40,153 nt of DNA, taken from NCBI RefSeq assembly GCF_002532535.1, contig NZ_NQWI01000043.1:1-40153 (forward strand), written 5' to 3'. This stretch comes from Candidatus Viridilinea mediisalina (GTDB lineage: Bacteria; Chloroflexota; Chloroflexia; Chloroflexales; Chloroflexaceae). Every line of letters begins with the position of its first letter. Position 1 is the stretch's first letter. Shown here in pieces: positions 30,085-37,192 of this stretch. Under the pieces are notes generated by a model. That model was not told the DNA's origin. It saw only the letters and a list, made by a program, of their open reading frames with translations, and searched no databases. A program made the translations under genes and the position numbers.

Positions 30085-30663
30085 TTACAACTCCTTCAAT
30101 GCAACATGGGCTTGAACGCCCACCGTGATACTTTCGCTTGTGAGTGGGCTAAAGCGAAAACCAAAACGAATGCCATAATCCTTCATCAGTGTCAGATAGC
30201 CCAAGCCTGACCCCGAGGCATTACTTTCGGCTGAGGCTTCGAGCCGTTGGAAGTAGAGTTCATCGAGATCGCTAGTGAGCAACTCTTCGATCAGAGTTGC
30301 AAAGGGTGCTTGGGCCGCTGGTACGATCTGATTGGTTAGTTCAAAGACCATGCCTTCTGCTTGTATCCATGCCGCGTAATTGATGCGTTGGAAAGGCCCA
30401 CCACTGAATTTAGCGCAATTTTCAAAAAGCTCATTGAGCAGATAGGAGAGCAGATGTTCCATCGCTTCGCGGCGCAAGTGCCCTGGAGCAGGCGGTGTTG
30501 GCACCCACAAGGCCATGTAGCGCGACCAAAAGTTGGAACTGAGACTACAACGCCGCCAGAATTGTACCAAATGGTGCGCATCCAAGCTCATGCTGTAGTG
30601 CCCTAAGCTTGGCACTGCCTCAAGTTCTTCCCAGTAACCATAGGTGACCACTGTGTTTGTCAT
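30085..30663 (-). CDS. SiaB/slr1658-like GHKL-type kinase protein (intact copy)
   Basis: The protein has 192 residues. Pattern at the N-terminus: LVQFWRRCSLSSNFWSRYMAL. An N box reads LLNELFENCAKF with both Asn positions, and a late Gly-rich loop SGSGLGYLTLMKDYG looks like a G box. This arrangement fits the small GHKL kinases of the SiaB and slr1658 type that pair with STAS-like targets. GAGGAA lies six bases before the ATG. The gene lies 11 bp after the PP2C gene and 5 bp before the STAS gene, the arrangement expected of a phosphatase-kinase-target unit. Kinase activity is inferred. Confidence 0.8.
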   Translation of the reverse strand: MTNTVVTYGYWEELEAVPSLGHYSMSLDAHHLVQFWRRCSLSSNFWSRYMALWVPTPPAPGHLRREAMEHLLSYLLNELFENCAKFSGGPFQRINYAAWIQAEGMVFELTNQIVPAAQAPFATLIEELLTSDLDELYFQRLEASAESNASGSGLGYLTLMKDYGIRFGFRFSPLTSESITVGVQAHVALKEL

Positions 30664-30674
30664 GCTCTATTCCT

Positions 30675-32993
30675 CTATCGTTGCTTCACTACCAATAACG
30701 AGAGATCATCATAAATCGTCCCATTATTGATGAAAGCATAGACATCAGTGGTTAAATGGTTGACAATCTCGGTCGCACTCAAGCGGTAGTAGTTGCGCAG
30801 CCCATTGGTGATCCCCTCGACCCCAAACTGCTGACGGGCTTGGTTTTCTGCTTCGGTAATGCCATCGGTATAGAGCAGCAGCACATCGCCCGAAGCCAAC
30901 TGGAGGCGCTTCGTACTCACAAATTCGGTAATATCCTCTTCCAGCCCCATGGGCAAGCCGAGGTCAAGCGTGTCAACAATTTCGATTGTTCCATTAGCAC
31001 GGCAGACAATCACCGATTCATGTTGGCCCACCAGTGTCAACTCGCGCTCGCGGTAATGAATGACCGCCAGGGTCATGTTTTTGTCCTCTTGGATACGCAC
31101 GATGTTGTGGTAGAGGACACGATTGAGCACCTGTGCGATACGCTCCATGTCGCGCTCCCCACTCTGCGACAGCGTCAGATAAGCGGTCTGTGCCATAAGC
31201 ATGATGATCCCAGCAGGCAAGCCATGGCCGGTCACGTCACCGATGCCCAAGAAGATCGAATCGTCAATCTGAAGTACATCGTAGTAATCACCGCCCACCT
31301 CGTCGGCGGGGCGCATATAGCAGGCAATGTCTAGCTCTTGGATCGCCTGAATCTCCTGTGTAGGTGGCAGTACCATCATTTGCAGCCGTCGTGCCACGTC
31401 CAATTCGGCCCCCAGGCGCAGATTCTCGTCACGGAGTTGTTCATTCAGGCGCGTGATCTCTTGGTTGGCCTGACGCAACTCAGCGGTGCGCGCCACTACC
31501 ATCTGCTCCAAGTTGTTGGTGTAGTCGCGGATTTCGCGCGTCATCGCGTTAAAGACCTGGCCCAGTTGCCCAATCTCATCTTTGCTATCGAGTTTCACCT
31601 CGGTATCGTACTGCTTGGCCGAAATGCGCTCGGCGGCGGTAGCCAACACACGTAGGTCGCTCGTCGCCACCCGCGAAAAACGGATGGATACCATGGTCAC
31701 CACCAAAAGCGAAGCGAACACAATGCCAAACGACAAGATACTGATCCGCACTCGCTCGGCATTGACCGCCGCGTCGGTCTGGGTCAGCACCTCAAAGACC
31801 TCCGCTTCAGGCACAGCCAACACAATCCGCCAGTGGTCGGGGTTGTAGTTGCCATCAGCGAGGGCTGGTAGGCTGGCGAAGGCGATCAACTCGCGGCTGG
31901 GGGGCCCACCTTCGCGGGCCAAATCAATCGTTAGCAGCCCATCGTTACTCTGGGTAAGCTGTTGGGCCAAGGCATGTACCGCAGGGTTGGCCGATTTGGC
32001 CAATTCGCCCCGGTAGTAGATCAGGCTACCCTCGCCAATCTCTTGCAGATCAAGCTCAAAGAGTTCAAAGCCAAGTTGCGGCATCGCTACCACTTCACCC
32101 TGACCATTCACCAGAAACGCGAAGCCAGTGCGTGCCACCTGAAACGAAAGAATATTTGCAATGATCGCATCAAGCCGAATATCAGCCCCCACCGCCCCCG
32201 CAAAACGGTTGGTCTCCTTGTTCCACAACGGATAGAAGAGCGTCATCACCTGCCCATGGCCCGCTGCATCGGCATAGGGGCCAAGGATGGTAATCGGGCT
32301 CGGCACTGCGGCCTGGAGCGCCGGATCGTTGTACCACTGCGCCCACCCCTGCACGGCGCCAGGGAAGTAGTCTTGCCAAAAATCGAGATCGAGCTGTTCA
32401 CCTACCGCATCAATCAGGCGCACATTAGGAAAGCCTCGTGTAAAGGGTGCAGCCTCATCACCCACAAAATAGACAAAATTGTTGTTAGAATTGGCCTGAT
32501 AGATCGCCTCCATGCTCAAGTTGAGCAGCGCCGAAACCTGGAGCAACTCACGCACATAAGCATCATCAACGAGGCTTGGCGGTACAAAGATCTCAAACCG
32601 TTCAGCCGCACCCCCCGTTAACGCACCGCGTTCTGCTTGCACCTGGGTTGTAAAGAGCGCCAGATTGAATAACTCTGGGTTGTCACGCAGCGCCGGGTAG
32701 TGATCAACCATCTGTTGCGCTGTCTGGCCCAAGACGGCCAGGTTCGCCTGTGCCGCCTCAAGTTGCAGCCAGGTTGAAGCCGCCTTCTCATCGGCGTAGT
32801 TCCGCAAAAACTCCTCGGCGCTCTGCTCGGCACCCGCCGTATTCTGTTGCAGCGCAAAATCGGTAATTCGCTGAAAATTGCCCATCAAAAAGACAAATTG
32901 GACAATCGTGGTAAGGAAGACGGCTAAGAGCACAAAGATCAGCAATTTTTGCTGAAAACGTGCGCCACTCAGGCGTTGAACAAGCGAAGCCAT
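30675..32993 (-). CDS. SiaA-like membrane PP2C phosphatase (dCache-HAMP-coiled coil-SpoIIE)
   Basis: The protein has 772 residues. One TM lies at about 15-37. A large extracytoplasmic dCache-type sensor follows to about 385, then a second TM near 400-422, a HAMP domain (RVATSDLRVLATAAERISAKQY) and a coiled coil (EQMVVARTAELRQANQEI). The PP2C/SpoIIE domain has metal-binding Asp569 and Asp572 (GGDYYD) and Asp586 (GDVTGHG), plus VLLLYTDGITEAEN. All metal ligands expected for an active phosphatase are visible. It would sense an external ligand and dephosphorylate the STAS partner(s). It lies 12 bp after the STAS-methyltransferase gene. The closest described parallel is SiaA of Pseudomonas aeruginosa. 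Confidence 0.9.
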   Translation of the reverse strand: MASLVQRLSGARFQQKLLIFVLLAVFLTTIVQFVFLMGNFQRITDFALQQNTAGAEQSAEEFLRNYADEKAASTWLQLEAAQANLAVLGQTAQQMVDHYPALRDNPELFNLALFTTQVQAERGALTGGAAERFEIFVPPSLVDDAYVRELLQVSALLNLSMEAIYQANSNNNFVYFVGDEAAPFTRGFPNVRLIDAVGEQLDLDFWQDYFPGAVQGWAQWYNDPALQAAVPSPITILGPYADAAGHGQVMTLFYPLWNKETNRFAGAVGADIRLDAIIANILSFQVARTGFAFLVNGQGEVVAMPQLGFELFELDLQEIGEGSLIYYRGELAKSANPAVHALAQQLTQSNDGLLTIDLAREGGPPSRELIAFASLPALADGNYNPDHWRIVLAVPEAEVFEVLTQTDAAVNAERVRISILSFGIVFASLLVVTMVSIRFSRVATSDLRVLATAAERISAKQYDTEVKLDSKDEIGQLGQVFNAMTREIRDYTNNLEQMVVARTAELRQANQEITRLNEQLRDENLRLGAELDVARRLQMMVLPPTQEIQAIQELDIACYMRPADEVGGDYYDVLQIDDSIFLGIGDVTGHGLPAGIIMLMAQTAYLTLSQSGERDMERIAQVLNRVLYHNIVRIQEDKNMTLAVIHYRERELTLVGQHESVIVCRANGTIEIVDTLDLGLPMGLEEDITEFVSTKRLQLASGDVLLLYTDGITEAENQARQQFGVEGITNGLRNYYRLSATEIVNHLTTDVYAFINNGTIYDDLSLLVVKQR

Positions 32994-33005
32994 AGGTATA
33001 GTTTC

Positions 33006-34193
33006 CTACTCAGCACGATGTGCCAGCGGCTTCTGCCCTGAGCAGACCATCGTCGTCCATGTTGTATAGCCATTGGGACGTTCAATGGTACGCAAATGGG
33101 CCGCATAGCCCGCAAGCAATTGATCACGCTCTTGATCGTTGAGTTTGAGGCTACTGCCGACACTAAAGGTGGCAAAGTTGCGCCACTGTTCAACCATGGC
33201 CGCAAAGTCTTCACGCGGGGTATTGCTCGTATCTACCACCAATTGGTCAACCCGGATAGCCTCAAGGCGGGCATCATTGAGCATGCCATAGAGCTTACGT
33301 CCATTGCGTAGATCAATCCCCAGTTCGGCAGCAAGGGCCGCAGTGCGCTCGTAGGTGTGACGAATGGCCGCCTCTTCAGGATGGGCCACTATCAGATCAT
33401 AATCTTCGCCGGTAACATAGATGCGCCCACCGGGGCGTGTAATGCGCATCAGTTCCCGTAAAATCTGCTCAGGACGCGAGAAGATCTGCAAACTCAGGCG
33501 ACAACTGACAAAATCAAAGCTATGATCATCAAGCATCAATGCGGTCGCATCACCCCGCTGAAATTCGCTATTATGCACCCCAAATTCAGCCTGAAGTGTG
33601 CGCGCATAGCTCACTGCCGCCTCAGAGTGATCCACGCCCACTACAAAGCTGGGCTTCAATTCACGGGCAATCAGCAACGGCACATCACCACAGCCGCAGC
33701 AGATGTCAGCCACACGCATGCCCCGCTTGAGGCCGTGGTGCTGCATGAGGGCGCGTTCGTGTGGCCAGAGCACCCGTGTTTGGTTACGCAACAACGGAAT
33801 AAAGGCTGTATCCTCAATCAGTTGTTGGCTCTCATAAAAATTGTGATCATACACCGAAAACTCAACCCGTTCCCACAGGTTGCTCAAATTCGGTAGCAGC
33901 TTGACACTCCACGCCAGCACACCCGACGCAACCACCTTGAGCAGTTGCAAGCTGTTGCGCCCGCGTGCAAAGGCTACAAACAATGAAAGGGTACGCATCC
34001 CCTCGGCATTGATATAGCGCAGACGGCGAAAACTGAGGCGTAGGGTGCCCTGCACCGCATCGTGAATCGTGGTAAGGTAAGCAAAAACGTTTGCGACCTC
34101 ATCATCGCCAGCGAGACGGAAGATACCATCAAAGTTAATCTGTTGATCAAGGGGATCATAGTTCAGCGTATAGGTTTGGCCAGCGTATTTCAT
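33006..34193 (-). CDS. STAS domain (Ser-to-Glu) fused to a class I SAM-dependent methyltransferase
   Basis: The protein has 395 residues. Residues about 5-115 align with the 119-residue STAS protein of this locus (GTLRLSFRRLRYINAEGMRT); Glu64 occupies the acceptor Ser position. Residues about 150-385 are a Rossmann methyltransferase with motif I VADICCGCGD, acidic VVGVDHSEAAVSYA, QRGDATALML, DFVSCRLSLQIFSRPEQILREL and post-motif RITRPGGRIYVTGED. The target is unknown: small-molecule (UbiE/Methyltransf_11-like) or protein. Its ATG overlaps the stop of the upstream GHKL-like gene as ATGA. I infer an enzyme whose activity or location is set through its STAS domain, permanently in a phospho-like state. 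Confidence 0.85.
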   Translation of the reverse strand: MKYAGQTYTLNYDPLDQQINFDGIFRLAGDDEVANVFAYLTTIHDAVQGTLRLSFRRLRYINAEGMRTLSLFVAFARGRNSLQLLKVVASGVLAWSVKLLPNLSNLWERVEFSVYDHNFYESQQLIEDTAFIPLLRNQTRVLWPHERALMQHHGLKRGMRVADICCGCGDVPLLIARELKPSFVVGVDHSEAAVSYARTLQAEFGVHNSEFQRGDATALMLDDHSFDFVSCRLSLQIFSRPEQILRELMRITRPGGRIYVTGEDYDLIVAHPEEAAIRHTYERTAALAAELGIDLRNGRKLYGMLNDARLEAIRVDQLVVDTSNTPREDFAAMVEQWRNFATFSVGSSLKLNDQERDQLLAGYAAHLRTIERPNGYTTWTTMVCSGQKPLAHRAE

Positions 34194-34720
34194 CCTGTAA
34201 TCTCTCTTGTAGGTAGGCTCACCCGCACGCAGATGCGCTTGGTCTGAGGATCGAGCCGAGCCGCAATACGTGCCGAGAAATCATGCACCAGCATTGCCAA
34301 GCCAAACTGGTTGAAAGCCACCGCTGGTCGTTCTGTAGCAGTGAGCAGCGCAAAATAGTGTGCCTCTTGCAGCGAATCGGCCAGTTCCGCAAGAAATGCC
34401 ATGTAGAGATCAACCAACTCTGCCTCTACCCTATGCTCAAGCTCCAACTCAAGCGTCTCGGGCAGTTGAAAACAGCGAATAAAGAGTTCGCTCTGTGCAG
34501 GTGCCAGTAACGCAATCGCCTCAAGAAACTCATTCGTCACCGTCGAGATGAGATTCTCGGCCCATTCGCGTTGTGGAAACTGATACGCCACATATTCGGC
34601 CACATAGTTTGCCAGCAGATTACAGCGCCCCCACTGGCGTTGCAAATCGAGCGTTGGCAGTGCAATCGCAAAACTAAAGGCCGACGCAGGATCAACGTGT
34701 GCAAAGACCCCAATTTCCAT
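34190..34720 (-). CDS. SiaB/slr1658-like protein with damaged ATP site (predicted pseudokinase)
   Basis: The protein has 176 residues. The N-terminus LQRQWGRCNLLANYVAEYVAY aligns with QFWRRC...Y of the intact copy. The N box reads TVTNEFLEAIAL: the first Asn remains but the second is Ala. The region aligned with SGSGLGYLTLMKDY reads AFNQFGLAMLVHDF, so the G box is lost. ATP binding or phosphotransfer is therefore unlikely, while the fold and partner binding may persist. The ATG at 34720 is preferred (AGGGGG four bases upstream, homology begins here); a GTG 22 codons upstream is in frame. It overlaps the STAS-methyltransferase gene by 4 bp, suggesting the two products form a pair. Confidence 0.7.
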   Translation of the reverse strand: MEIGVFAHVDPASAFSFAIALPTLDLQRQWGRCNLLANYVAEYVAYQFPQREWAENLISTVTNEFLEAIALLAPAQSELFIRCFQLPETLELELEHRVEAELVDLYMAFLAELADSLQEAHYFALLTATERPAVAFNQFGLAMLVHDFSARIAARLDPQTKRICVRVSLPTREITG

Positions 34721-34833
34721 GTGGCCCCCTAAGGCTGATGCCCCAAAGCCATGATGCTCCGCTTGCAGACAATAACGGTTACGCACTGGCTTTTAGCCAT
34801 TGAGGTAAACCTTCCAGCGGTGGGTTCGGGGCG

Positions 34834-34961
34834 GCTTCGCGGTGGCTTCGACAGGCTGGCTTCGACATGCTGGCTTCGCGGTGGCTTCGACAGGCTGGCT
34901 TCGACAGGCTGGCTTCGACAGGCTGGCTTCGACAGGCTCAGCCACCGAGCCACCGCAATGC
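34834..34961. repeat. Tandem TTCGACAGGCTGGC array with GCGGTGGC interruptions
   Basis: Repeated 14-base units like those at 1-56, ending in TTCGACAGGCTCAGCCACCG, without the family A terminal sequences. It fills most of the 261-bp gap 34721-34981 inside the signalling locus. I see no gene there. Confidence 0.85.
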
Positions 34962-34981
34962 TGGCTCAGTAGTGCAGAAAA

Positions 34982-35731
34982 TCAATAACTATGCTGCGAC
35001 CAGAATGTGCGCTGATGCTCAACCGCAGCACGCTCAATCGTACTTGAGGGCAGTAGGTTGAGGCGCACGATGATCTGACCAAGGCTCAGACGCTGGCCCT
35101 GGAGGTCGAGTTGCAGTTGTTCGGCCAGGACCAATTCGAGTTGCTGCGGGGTAATCAGCCCCTGCTCAACAAGGTATTCGCCCAAGACTTGGGGGGCAAC
35201 CCGTAGGCTGCTGCGTTCTTGCTGTTGGCTAATGAGCGCCTGAGCCAAGACGACGGGGGCGATTTTGCGCTTGCGCAGCAGCAATTGGCCAAGCCGCCGA
35301 TCGGTGGTGATGGGCATGCCGTTGTTTTGGGTGCGTAATACTTCACGCAACTCTTCACTGCTGATCGCCCCCATATCTACGAGAATCTGACCGAGCAGAC
35401 GAGCACGTTTCTGCTCGGTAAAATGGGATGTCTTCACATCGGTAAGCAGACGCATGGTATGGATCTCGTTCAATCGCGTTTGGGCGAGGGTATTATTGGG
35501 TTCAACTGCGAGAACGGCCTCAAGCCAACGTTCACGAATCTCCACATTCTCGGGGGCTAACACCGCCGCCCGTTGTAGGCAGTCGCGGCGTTGACGTGGA
35601 TCGCTAACCAAACGGCTCATCGAAAGCCACGCATCAAGGCATTGGTGGCCTTCAAGTAGATGGGCACGCAGTGTTGCCAGATCGTTGCGATCCTGTGCCA
35701 CCGTTGTGCATGGAAAGGAACACTGCTTCAT
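34982..35731 (-). CDS. Four-repeat MshEN-like protein with TPR-like N-terminus (candidate c-di-GMP sensor)
   Basis: The protein has 249 residues. The N-terminal 100 residues are helical and TPR-like (CLQRAAVLAPENVEIRERWL). The rest is four copies of a 25-residue motif starting at 111, 146, 181 and 216, an exact 35-residue period: RLLGQILVDMGAISSEELRE, RLGQLLLRKRKIAPVVLAQA, QVLGEYLVEQGLITPQQLEL, SLGQIIVRLNLLPSSTIERA, each ending in Gln. This matches the MshEN/GspE-N motif RLGxxLxxxGxhxxxxLxxhLxxQ; MshEN uses two such motifs to bind cyclic di-GMP. No ATPase domain follows. AAGGAG lies eight bases before the ATG. As first gene of the locus it may supply a c-di-GMP input (inference). Confidence 0.75.
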   Translation of the reverse strand: MKQCSFPCTTVAQDRNDLATLRAHLLEGHQCLDAWLSMSRLVSDPRQRRDCLQRAAVLAPENVEIRERWLEAVLAVEPNNTLAQTRLNEIHTMRLLTDVKTSHFTEQKRARLLGQILVDMGAISSEELREVLRTQNNGMPITTDRRLGQLLLRKRKIAPVVLAQALISQQQERSSLRVAPQVLGEYLVEQGLITPQQLELVLAEQLQLDLQGQRLSLGQIIVRLNLLPSSTIERAAVEHQRTFWSQHSY

Positions 35732-35739
35732 ACGGTTGA

Positions 35740-35782
35740 CTCCTTGGCGAGACCCGTCCAGAACGCTGAGGGCCTGTCTCGC
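35740..35782 (-). promoter_or_regulatory. Leader hairpin abutting the Shine-Dalgarno of the signalling locus
   Basis: On the minus strand GCGAGAC (35782-35776) and GTCTCGC (35753-35747) form a 7-bp stem around a 22-base loop. AAGGAG (35745-35740) begins 1 base after the stem, so folding or unfolding could affect ribosome access. Confidence 0.35.
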
Positions 35783-35802
35783 TCACATAAAGATAGTCTT
35801 TT

Positions 35803-35808
35803 ATTATA
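35803..35808 (-). promoter_or_regulatory. Candidate -10 box of the signalling locus
   Basis: The minus strand reads TATAAT, about 70 bp before the first start codon of the locus. No clear -35 at 16-18 bp spacing; a TTGACA lies about 34 bp upstream, too far for a normal pair. Confidence 0.4.
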
Positions 35809-36017
35809 CAACGATAGGCAAGAGAAGAATCTCCCATGTGCTTGTCAATCTTCCATGTGGCACATTTGGCGCAAACAATAACGTGCCCTACCTTCACGCA
35901 TGCGTGCCTTTAGGCGCGGAAGCCCACCAGCTTTAGCGGTGGGAGGAAGCGCCCCGCTTTAGCGGCTTTATCCCACGGCTTGCACACGCCGCCAATATGT
36001 GCTATACTTCATACTAT

Positions 36018-37103
36018 ATGAAACTTATCGCGCAAATCCGGCTGAACCCAACCCCTGAGCAGCACGCGGCCCTGCTGGCAACGCTGGCAGAAGCGAACGC
36101 CGCGTGTGATGCGATCAGCTTGATTGCGTGGCAAGCATGTGAGTTTCGCCGTATCCCCCTTCAGAAGATCTCGTACCATCAGGTCAAGGACTCGTTTCAG
36201 CTTGGGGCGCAAGTACTCATTCGCTGTATTGCGAAAGTGGCTGACGCCTACAAGTTGGATCGCAAGGTGCAGCGCACCTTCCGCCCGCACGGTGCTATCG
36301 CCTTTGATGACCGCAATCTGTCCTGGTACACCGACAAGGGTGCGGTGTCGATCTGGACGCTCGAAGGGCGACAGCACATCTCCTACAGTCTGGGCGAGCA
36401 TCAGCGCAAACTGCTGGCCCACCGCAAAGGCGAAAGCGACCTTGTGTACCACAAGGGCGTGTTTTACCTGCTGTCCGTCTGCGACGTACCAGAGCCGGAT
36501 GAGCAGCAGATGGACGGGGTATTGGGAGTCGATCTAGGCATCGTCAACCTAGCGACCGATAGCGACGGCGAGTCGTACTCTGGCCAGCAGATAGACCGCA
36601 AACGGGAGTGGTACGCCCGTCGCCGGGCGGCACTGCAAGCAGTTGGGACGAAGTCGGCCAAACGGCGGCTGCGCCAGTTGTCGGGTCGGCAGCGCCAGTT
36701 CCAGAAGGACACGAACCACCGCATCAGCAAGCGGCTTGTTGCCAAGGCCGAACGCACGAAGCGGGCGATAGGGGTTGAAGAATTGACCCACATTCGCCAG
36801 CGGACGAGGGCTAGAGGGCCAGTGCAACGAGCGCGACACCGCAATTGGGCCTTCGCTCAGGTGCGGCAGTTCATCAGCTACAAGGCGCGACGGGTAGGGG
36901 TGCCAGTTGCGGCGGTTGACCCGCGCAACACCAGCCGCACCTGTTCGGTATGCGGGCACTGCGAGAAAGCCAATCGCCGTTCGCAAGCTGAGTTCTGTTG
37001 TGTCGTGTGTGGGCATCAGGCTCCTGCCGATGTCAACGCCGCGATCAATATTAGCCATCGGGCCGCCTGTCAGACGGCCTATGGTGTCCAGCCTTCGGGC
37101 TGA
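36018..37103 (+). CDS. tnpB: TnpB RNA-guided endonuclease (IS200/IS605 family)
   Basis: The protein has 361 residues. The RuvC-like active site is complete: Asp172 (VLGVDLGIVNLA), Glu254 (IGVEELTHIRQ) and Asp338 (APADVNAAINI). A zinc finger has the pairs CSVCG and CVVCG. The N-terminus MKLIAQIRLNPTPEQHAALL is the OrfB_IS605 helix-turn-helix/REC-type start. TnpB cuts DNA guided by a right-end-derived RNA and favours retention of the element. The ATG at 36018 is preferred over an ORF start seven codons upstream. The 3' end of the gene doubles as the guide RNA scaffold. Confidence 0.93.
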   Translation: MKLIAQIRLNPTPEQHAALLATLAEANAACDAISLIAWQACEFRRIPLQKISYHQVKDSFQLGAQVLIRCIAKVADAYKLDRKVQRTFRPHGAIAFDDRNLSWYTDKGAVSIWTLEGRQHISYSLGEHQRKLLAHRKGESDLVYHKGVFYLLSVCDVPEPDEQQMDGVLGVDLGIVNLATDSDGESYSGQQIDRKREWYARRRAALQAVGTKSAKRRLRQLSGRQRQFQKDTNHRISKRLVAKAERTKRAIGVEELTHIRQRTRARGPVQRARHRNWAFAQVRQFISYKARRVGVPVAAVDPRNTSRTCSVCGHCEKANRRSQAEFCCVVCGHQAPADVNAAINISHRAACQTAYGVQPSG

Positions 37104-37140
37104 GGCACAAGCCCAAGACCTTTAGGCTTGGGTGTCTGAC
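37070..37140 (+). ncRNA. Predicted 3' part of the TnpB guide RNA (omegaRNA/reRNA)
   Basis: A CAGCC-TTCG-GGCTG hairpin (37089-37102) spans the tnpB stop codon, followed by the right-end hairpin 37112-37132 and the end of the element. In this family the RNA scaffold ends at the element boundary and the guide is the adjoining flank, here beginning near 37141 (ATGTATGCTACGCTACTTGT). The 5' limit inside tnpB cannot be set from sequence alone. Confidence 0.55.
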
Positions 37141-37192
37141 ATGTATGCTACGCTACTTGTGGTCATGAGGGTATATGATGAGAACATGAACG

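Larger units (their letters stand above)
35900..37140 (+). mobile_element. IS200/IS605-like element encoding TnpB only, with both end hairpins
   Basis: Left-end hairpin 35923-35943 is CCCACC-A-GC-TTTA-GC-GGTGGG and right-end hairpin 37112-37132 is CCCAAG-A-CC-TTTA-GG-CTTGGG: same 21-nt design, same bulged A, same TTTA loop. Two smaller TTTA-loop hairpins flank the left one (35906-35915 and 35954-35965). Such imperfect hairpins are what TnpA recognises in this family. No tnpA gene is present, so movement would need a transposase in trans. Exact cleavage points are estimates. Confidence 0.75.

Noticed and set aside
28622-35731. Anti-phage CBASS/cyclic-nucleotide defence system
   Set aside because: The cyclase is class III, not CD-NTase-like, and no nuclease or pore effector is encoded. 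The PP2C, GHKL and STAS content points to a partner switch.
36549-37058. 169-codon open frame on the minus strand inside the TnpB element, possibly a TnpA
   Set aside because: Antisense to tnpB with no HUH motif or catalytic Tyr pattern; TnpA absent.
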